Under the pieces are notes generated by a model. It worked only from the letters and a program-made list of their open reading frames with translations, did not search any database and was not told the origin of the DNA. Below are positions 33,649-37,550 of a stretch of 37,550 bases of DNA, piece by piece. How positions within the stretch are numbered: the stretch's first letter is position 1; each line of letters begins with the position of its first letter. The position numbers were made by a program, and so were the translations under genes. The DNA comes from Nitrosomonadales bacterium. Its GTDB lineage: Bacteria > Pseudomonadota > Gammaproteobacteria > Burkholderiales > Gallionellaceae. Location of the stretch: positions 1-37,550 of the forward strand of contig JACREC010000081.1 in NCBI GenBank assembly GCA_016218445.1. The letters are read 5' to 3'.

Positions 33649-34910
33649 TTGTGCAACAGCGCATAAAAAAAGCCGTCGTGCTGGTCATCCGGTAGAAATT
33701 GGCCTTCATTCAGGTTGGGTACGGACAGGGGTACAGACCGGGCGTCATCATGCTGTTGCAGGAATTCACTGATGACTTGCCGGTTCTCCCGCGCAAAAAT
33801 GGAACAGGTTGCGTAGAGCAATTTACCATCACTTGCCAACAGCCGCCACAATGCGGAAAGAATTTGCGCTTGCTGTTGCGCGAACCCATCCATGTCCTCC
33901 GGGCGGCGCAGCCATTTTATATCGGGATGGCGACGCACCACACCCGAGGCGGAGCAGGGCACATCGGCGAGAATGCGCTGGAACGGCTGGCCGTCCCACC
34001 AGTCAGCGGGCTGCGCCGCATCGCCAACCTGCAACCGGGCGTGCAATTGCAGGCGCTGCATGTTCTCGCGCACCTGATCCAAACGTTGCGCATCCTTGTC
34101 CAGCGCAAGCAAGTCGAGTTGCGCCAACTCCAGCAGGTGAGTGCTCTTGCCGCCGGGCGCCGCACAGGCGTCCAGCACACGCATACCGTCATGCACATCC
34201 AGCAGGTGCGCTGCATATTGCGCTCCGGCATCCTGCACCGAAACCAGGCCATCGAAGAAACCCGGCAATTTGTCCACCGCCATTGGACGCTGCAATAACA
34301 CGGCATCCGGTTCGATCACGCTGGCCTGGATGTCCTGCTGCGCAAGCAGCTCCAGATAATCGGCAGGCGTAGTGCGGCGGCGATTCACGCGCAGCGTCAT
34401 CGGAGGATGCTGGTTGCCGGCCAGCAAGATGGCTTCCGCTCGCTCGCCATATTGCGCCTTGATTGCATCTATCCACCATTGCGGATAGGAGTAGCGGCCT
34501 TCTTCGCTGCTGGCGGCAACGGCGAGCAGCGCATCCCGGTTGCGCAGGAAATTGCGCAGCACCGCATTCACCAACCCGCTTGCCACCGCATTGCGCTTGC
34601 GCATGGCGCGCACGGCATGATCCACCACCGCATGGGATGCGGCCTTGCTGTATTGCAGTTGATACAACGCAACCAGCAGCAGGCAGCGCAGTTGTGCGTC
34701 CTGCACCGGCTTGTGCAGCAGTTGTTCCAGCACACGCAGCAACTGGCCGTAGAAACGCAACGTGCCGTAGCTCAAATCCTGCAATGCCGCGCGCTGTTGC
34801 GGCGCCAATCCGGGTGCGGCTTGCAGGAATGCGCTCAATGCCTGGTTCAGGTTGCGCCCGCCCAAGACTTGGCAGACCACCTGGCTGGCGCCTTGTTGTG
34901 CTGCGTCCAT
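33633..34910 (-). CDS. rsmB: 16S rRNA m5C967 methyltransferase RsmB
   Basis: A 425-aa RNA methylase. A NusB-like N-terminal domain (1-140) is followed by the SAM-dependent methylase: DACAAPGGKS at 247-256, C319 in DVPCSASG and the nucleophile C369 in YATCSIF, the two cysteines typical of m5C methylases. I use the ATG at 34910, 1 nt after the fmt stop; the frame opens 27 codons earlier inside fmt. The last four codons (SEDR) and the stop are made of the heptamer repeat, so the natural C-terminus may have been changed slightly. Confidence 0.94.
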   Translation of the reverse strand: MDAAQQGASQVVCQVLGGRNLNQALSAFLQAAPGLAPQQRAALQDLSYGTLRFYGQLLRVLEQLLHKPVQDAQLRCLLLVALYQLQYSKAASHAVVDHAVRAMRKRNAVASGLVNAVLRNFLRNRDALLAVAASSEEGRYSYPQWWIDAIKAQYGERAEAILLAGNQHPPMTLRVNRRRTTPADYLELLAQQDIQASVIEPDAVLLQRPMAVDKLPGFFDGLVSVQDAGAQYAAHLLDVHDGMRVLDACAAPGGKSTHLLELAQLDLLALDKDAQRLDQVRENMQRLQLHARLQVGDAAQPADWWDGQPFQRILADVPCSASGVVRRHPDIKWLRRPEDMDGFAQQQAQILSALWRLLASDGKLLYATCSIFARENRQVISEFLQQHDDARSVPLSVPNLNEGQFLPDDQHDGFFYALLHKSEDR

Positions 34911-34911
34911 A

Positions 34912-35847
34912 TCAGGCGGGAGAGGTGCAGCGGTCGCCCGGATGCAGCGCAAATCCCTGCACGAACTGCGCTGCGGGCAATGCCTTGGCATTCGGGCGCT
35001 GCAATACCTCCAGGCACAAAGCGCCTTGGCCGCACGCTACGTTGATACCGTCTTTCCCCACGGACAACACCGTTCCCGCTACGCCGCCCAGATCATCGCG
35101 CGCACTGGCCTGCCAGACCTTAATCGGCATTGCATTGAAGGTGGTGCAGGCAACGGGGAAAGGGTTGTAGGCGCGTATCGCACGTGCGATGTGTGCGGCA
35201 TCGTCCGTCCAATCGATTTGCGCTTCGGCCCTGGTCAGCTTGGCGGCATAAGTCGCCTGCGCGGCATTTTGCGGCACGCGCGCCAGCCGTCCCTGCTCCA
35301 GCAAGCGCAACGTCTCGACGATAGCCCCGGCGCCCAGCGCCGCCAGCTTATCGTTTAACGTTTGCGCGGTGTCATGCGCGCTGATCGGGCAGATTTTTTT
35401 CAGCAGCATGTCACCGGTATCCAGCCCGGCATCCATCTGCATGATGGTGACACCGGTTTCGTTGTCACCAGCCAGGATTGCACGCTGGATGGGCGCTGCG
35501 CCGCGCCAGCGCGGCAGCAGCGAGGCGTGGATATTCAGGCAGCCGTGGCGCGGCAGTTGCAGCACCGCTGGCGGCAAGATCAGCCCGTATGCCGCGACTA
35601 CCATCACATCCGCCGCATAGCCGGCAAGTTTTTTCTGGATGTCGGCATCCTTCAAAGAGTGTGGCTGTAGTACGGGCAAATTGTGCGCCAGCGCCAGCTG
35701 TTTGACCGGACTGGGAGTGAGTTGCATCCCGCGCCCGGCGGGGCGGTCGGGCTGGGTCAATACTGCAGCCACGGCAAAATGCTGCGCCAGCAGCGCTTCC
35801 AGGGCGGCAGCGGCAAAATGCGGGGTGCCGGCAAAAATGATTTTCAA
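34912..35847 (-). CDS. fmt: Methionyl-tRNA formyltransferase (TTG start)
   Basis: A 311-aa enzyme that formylates initiator Met-tRNA. The formyl-transfer residues are N105, H107 and D143 (in [14 protein letters not shown] and the following DAGLDTGD), and the C-terminal OB-fold domain is present. The family N-terminus is MKIIFAGTP; here that Met is encoded by TTG at 35845-35847, preceded by CGGA about 8 nt away and 11 nt after the def stop. The open frame runs 71 codons further upstream over def, but that part does not fit the family. def-fmt-rsmB is a classic order. Confidence 0.93.
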   Translation of the reverse strand: MKIIFAGTPHFAAAALEALLAQHFAVAAVLTQPDRPAGRGMQLTPSPVKQLALAHNLPVLQPHSLKDADIQKKLAGYAADVMVVAAYGLILPPAVLQLPRHGCLNIHASLLPRWRGAAPIQRAILAGDNETGVTIMQMDAGLDTGDMLLKKICPISAHDTAQTLNDKLAALGAGAIVETLRLLEQGRLARVPQNAAQATYAAKLTRAEAQIDWTDDAAHIARAIRAYNPFPVACTTFNAMPIKVWQASARDDLGGVAGTVLSVGKDGINVACGQGALCLEVLQRPNAKALPAAQFVQGFALHPGDRCTSPA

Positions 35848-35858
35848 GAGTATGTCCG

Positions 35859-36362
35859 TTACAGTGTTTCGCGGCGGTGCTTCTTGATCTTGGCGCGGAG
35901 GCGCGATTGCTTGAGCAGCGAAAGATATTCGACAAATACCTTGCCCTTGAGGTGGTCTATCTCGTGTTGCACACAGGTTGCCTGCAAGCCGTCCATCTCC
36001 AGCGTGAACGGTTTGCCATGAGCGTCCAGCGCATTCACGGTAACACGTTCGGCGCGACATACTTTTTCATACACGCCGGGAACCGACAAACAACCCTCCT
36101 CGCGTTCGATCTCGCCGCTGCTGGCGATGATTTCCGGGTTGATAAACACCATCAGTTGGTCGCGGGTTTCGGAGATGTCTATTACGATAAGCTGTTCATG
36201 CACATCCACCTGGGTCGCAGCCAAACCCACTCCGGGTGCGGCATACATGGTTTCCGCCATATCGCGTATGAGGTTGCGGGTGGCAGCAGTTACCGCAGGC
36301 AAGGGTTTCGCGATGGTATGCAGCCGCTCGTCCGGATATTGCAGTATTTTGAGGATTGCCAT
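35859..36362 (-). CDS. def: Peptide deformylase
   Basis: A 167-aa metalloenzyme that removes the formyl group from nascent proteins. All three family motifs are intact: GVGLAATQ at 44-51, EGCLSVPG at 89-96 (metal ligand C91) and QHEIDHLKG at 132-140 (H133, H137 ligands, E134 catalytic). Length typical of type 1 enzymes. It is the first gene of def-fmt-rsmB-DUF4390-ntrYX and is divergent from lysM, with a 106-nt AT-rich gap between them. Confidence 0.97.
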   Translation of the reverse strand: MAILKILQYPDERLHTIAKPLPAVTAATRNLIRDMAETMYAAPGVGLAATQVDVHEQLIVIDISETRDQLMVFINPEIIASSGEIEREEGCLSVPGVYEKVCRAERVTVNALDAHGKPFTLEMDGLQATCVQHEIDHLKGKVFVEYLSLLKQSRLRAKIKKHRRETL

Positions 36363-36468
36363 AAATGCTTGCTAATTTAAGAGACTACATGCAGAATTTA
36401 AACCATTGCGCGCCCAGGACCGTAATAATTTGTTCGCGCCGTATTCTATTTATTCCGCAGGGGTTGCC

Positions 36469-37494
36469 ATGCAAAAGTTGATTATATCGTTGATTTGCTG
36501 TTTGTTGCCTGCCTTTGCCCTTGCCGCTGCGCCTGAGATTCGCGACAACGCCCCGGACCGCCACATTGTGGTGAAAGGCGATACGCTGTGGGATATCTCC
36601 GCCACGTTTTTCAAAGACCCGTGGAAATGGCCGCAAATCTGGGGCATGAATAAAGATACCATCAAAGACCCGCATTGGATTTATCCGGGCGATGTAATCG
36701 TGCTGGATCGTGCAACCGGCACACTGCGTATCGGAGGGGAGAGCAAAGCGGGGTCATCCGACAGCGTCGTTAAGCTATCCCCTAAGGTACGCGCGCAGAG
36801 CAGCGAACATAACGCGATCTCCAGCATTCCGGCCAATGCCATCGGCCCCTTCCTCAGCCGACCGCTGATCATCGAAGAAAATGAACTGTCCGGCGCACCG
36901 ACTTTGGTGGGCACCTATGAGCAGCGCGTCATTCTGGGCAACGATGATATTGCTTATGTGAAAGGCCTGTCCGAGGACAAAGGGACGCTGTGGCAAGTCT
37001 ATCGCCCGGGCCAGACGTTTCTTGATCCGGACAGCAAGGAAGTGCTGGGGTATGAGGCCATCTACCTCGGCGACGTAAGCGTCGAAAAATTCGATAACCT
37101 CAGCACCATCAGGATTACCAAGTCGATTCAGGAAATCAACAAGGGCGATCACCTGGTCCAGGCTACCGGCGAACTCGCCAGCAACTATGTGCCGCATGCT
37201 CCGGAAAGCCTGCTTACCGCGCGTGTGATCTCGATTTATGGCGGCGTTTCACAGGCGGGCCAGAATGCCATCGTCACACTCAACAAGGGGCGCCGCGACG
37301 GCTTGGAAAATGGTCATGTGCTGGCGCTGTACCGCAAAGGCGAAACAGTGAAGGAAAAGGGCAAAGACCTCACCCTGCCGGATGTGCGTTATGGCCTGTT
37401 GTTCGTGTTCCGCACTTTTGACAAGGTGGCTTACGCGCTTGTCATGCAAACCCGCTTGCCAGTAGAGTTGCTGGACAGCGCGCTGACTCCCTGA
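36469..37494 (+). CDS. Secreted LysM-domain protein
   Basis: A 341-aa exported protein. Signal peptide 1-20 (MQKLIISLICCLLPAFALAA). A LysM domain spans about 31-80 (HIVVKGDTLWDIS and DPHWIYPGDVIVL), which binds peptidoglycan. The rest, about 110-341, has no motif that I recognise, with beta-rich repeats and conserved RxxVxxxxxGxxxAxQ-like stretches. I use the ATG at 36469, with GCAGGGG 6 nt upstream, rather than one 21 codons earlier that would bury the signal peptide. The order def / lysM-dprA is common in betaproteobacteria. Confidence 0.92.
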   Translation: MQKLIISLICCLLPAFALAAAPEIRDNAPDRHIVVKGDTLWDISATFFKDPWKWPQIWGMNKDTIKDPHWIYPGDVIVLDRATGTLRIGGESKAGSSDSVVKLSPKVRAQSSEHNAISSIPANAIGPFLSRPLIIEENELSGAPTLVGTYEQRVILGNDDIAYVKGLSEDKGTLWQVYRPGQTFLDPDSKEVLGYEAIYLGDVSVEKFDNLSTIRITKSIQEINKGDHLVQATGELASNYVPHAPESLLTARVISIYGGVSQAGQNAIVTLNKGRRDGLENGHVLALYRKGETVKEKGKDLTLPDVRYGLLFVFRTFDKVAYALVMQTRLPVELLDSALTP

Positions 37495-37500
37495 CTCTCC

Positions 37501-37550
37501 ATGCATATGGACGCAGGGCTTGCGTCATGGCTTGCCCTGAACCAGATACC
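37501..37550 (+). CDS. dprA: Start of probable dprA, cut by the right edge
   Basis: After the lysM stop an ATG at 37501 (or 37507) opens a frame reading MDAGLASWLALNQI and continuing to the edge. LASWLALNQIP-like starts are typical of DprA, the RecA loader of natural transformation, and dprA is the usual gene after this LysM protein. Only about 16 codons are visible, so the call leans on context. Confidence 0.6.
   Translation, partial: MHMDAGLASWLALNQI

Noticed and set aside
34911-34991. Extended start of rsmB within fmt
   Set aside because: The 27 extra codons lie in the fmt end and do not match the family; the ATG at 34910 fits the NusB-like N-terminus.
35848-36060. Upstream extension of fmt over def
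   Set aside because: The added 71 residues read antisense-like shadow of def in another frame; the MKIIFAGTP start at the TTG fits all homologues.

Overview
The window looks like chromosomal DNA of a sulfur-oxidising, CO2-fixing betaproteobacterium, probably in or near the Gallionellaceae/Sulfuricellaceae (inference). The clues are a Qmo/Hdr-type redox operon, a sulfide:quinone oxidoreductase, a form II RuBisCO with a divergent CbbR, a Calvin-cycle/glycolysis cluster, and the betaproteobacterial order def-fmt-rsmB-DUF4390-ntrY-ntrX facing lysM-dprA. Almost all of the sequence is coding. No tRNA, rRNA, CRISPR array or intact insertion sequence was seen.

Left part (1-7121, all minus strand): the start of an unidentified gene runs off the left edge, followed by a dihaem cytochrome c. 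An operon is then read leftwards: metallophosphoesterase, qmoA, qmoB (HdrA-type flavoprotein with a MvhD tail), hdrC, hdrB. QmoC, the membrane subunit, is absent and HdrC/HdrB occupy its place. Large inverted repeats fill the qmoA-qmoB and qmoB-hdrC gaps. Next (7122-12683, plus strand) come a short regulatory region with tandem operator-like repeats, a soluble GAF-histidine kinase, a NarL-type regulator and sqr. After these are a FecR-domain secreted protein, a small basic secreted protein and a small secreted gene broken by an in-frame amber codon just after its signal peptide.

Carbon fixation and defence (12816-29940): cbbM with a strong terminator and divergent cbbR; a MntA/HepT toxin-antitoxin pair; and a five-gene type I restriction-modification operon (hsdR, unknown 235-aa gene, hsdM, hsdS, unknown 209-aa gene), with a leftover hsdS 3' end beyond it. 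The cluster tkt-gap-pgk-pyk-fba follows, read leftwards and ending at a terminator. Together cbbM and this cluster supply RuBisCO and the reductive and regenerative steps. Phosphoribulokinase, FBPase and cbbQO are not in the window.

Right part (29941-37550): a short NtrX-like regulator without an AAA+ domain, NtrY-like kinase, DUF4390 protein, rsmB, fmt (TTG start) and def on the minus strand; then lysM and the first codons of a probable dprA on the plus strand.

The most unusual signal is a class of intergenic structure found at four places (fba/pyk, pyk/pgk, pgk/gap, DUF4390/rsmB). Each is a pair of inverted arrays of about five exact 7-bp units, and the heptamer differs at every locus while the two arms of one locus match each other. 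The outer units run into stop codons, and at DUF4390 one arm encodes the signal-peptide core. Two 3'-end remnants (tkt and hsdS) also suggest past gene replacement or insertion next to a retained gene tail.
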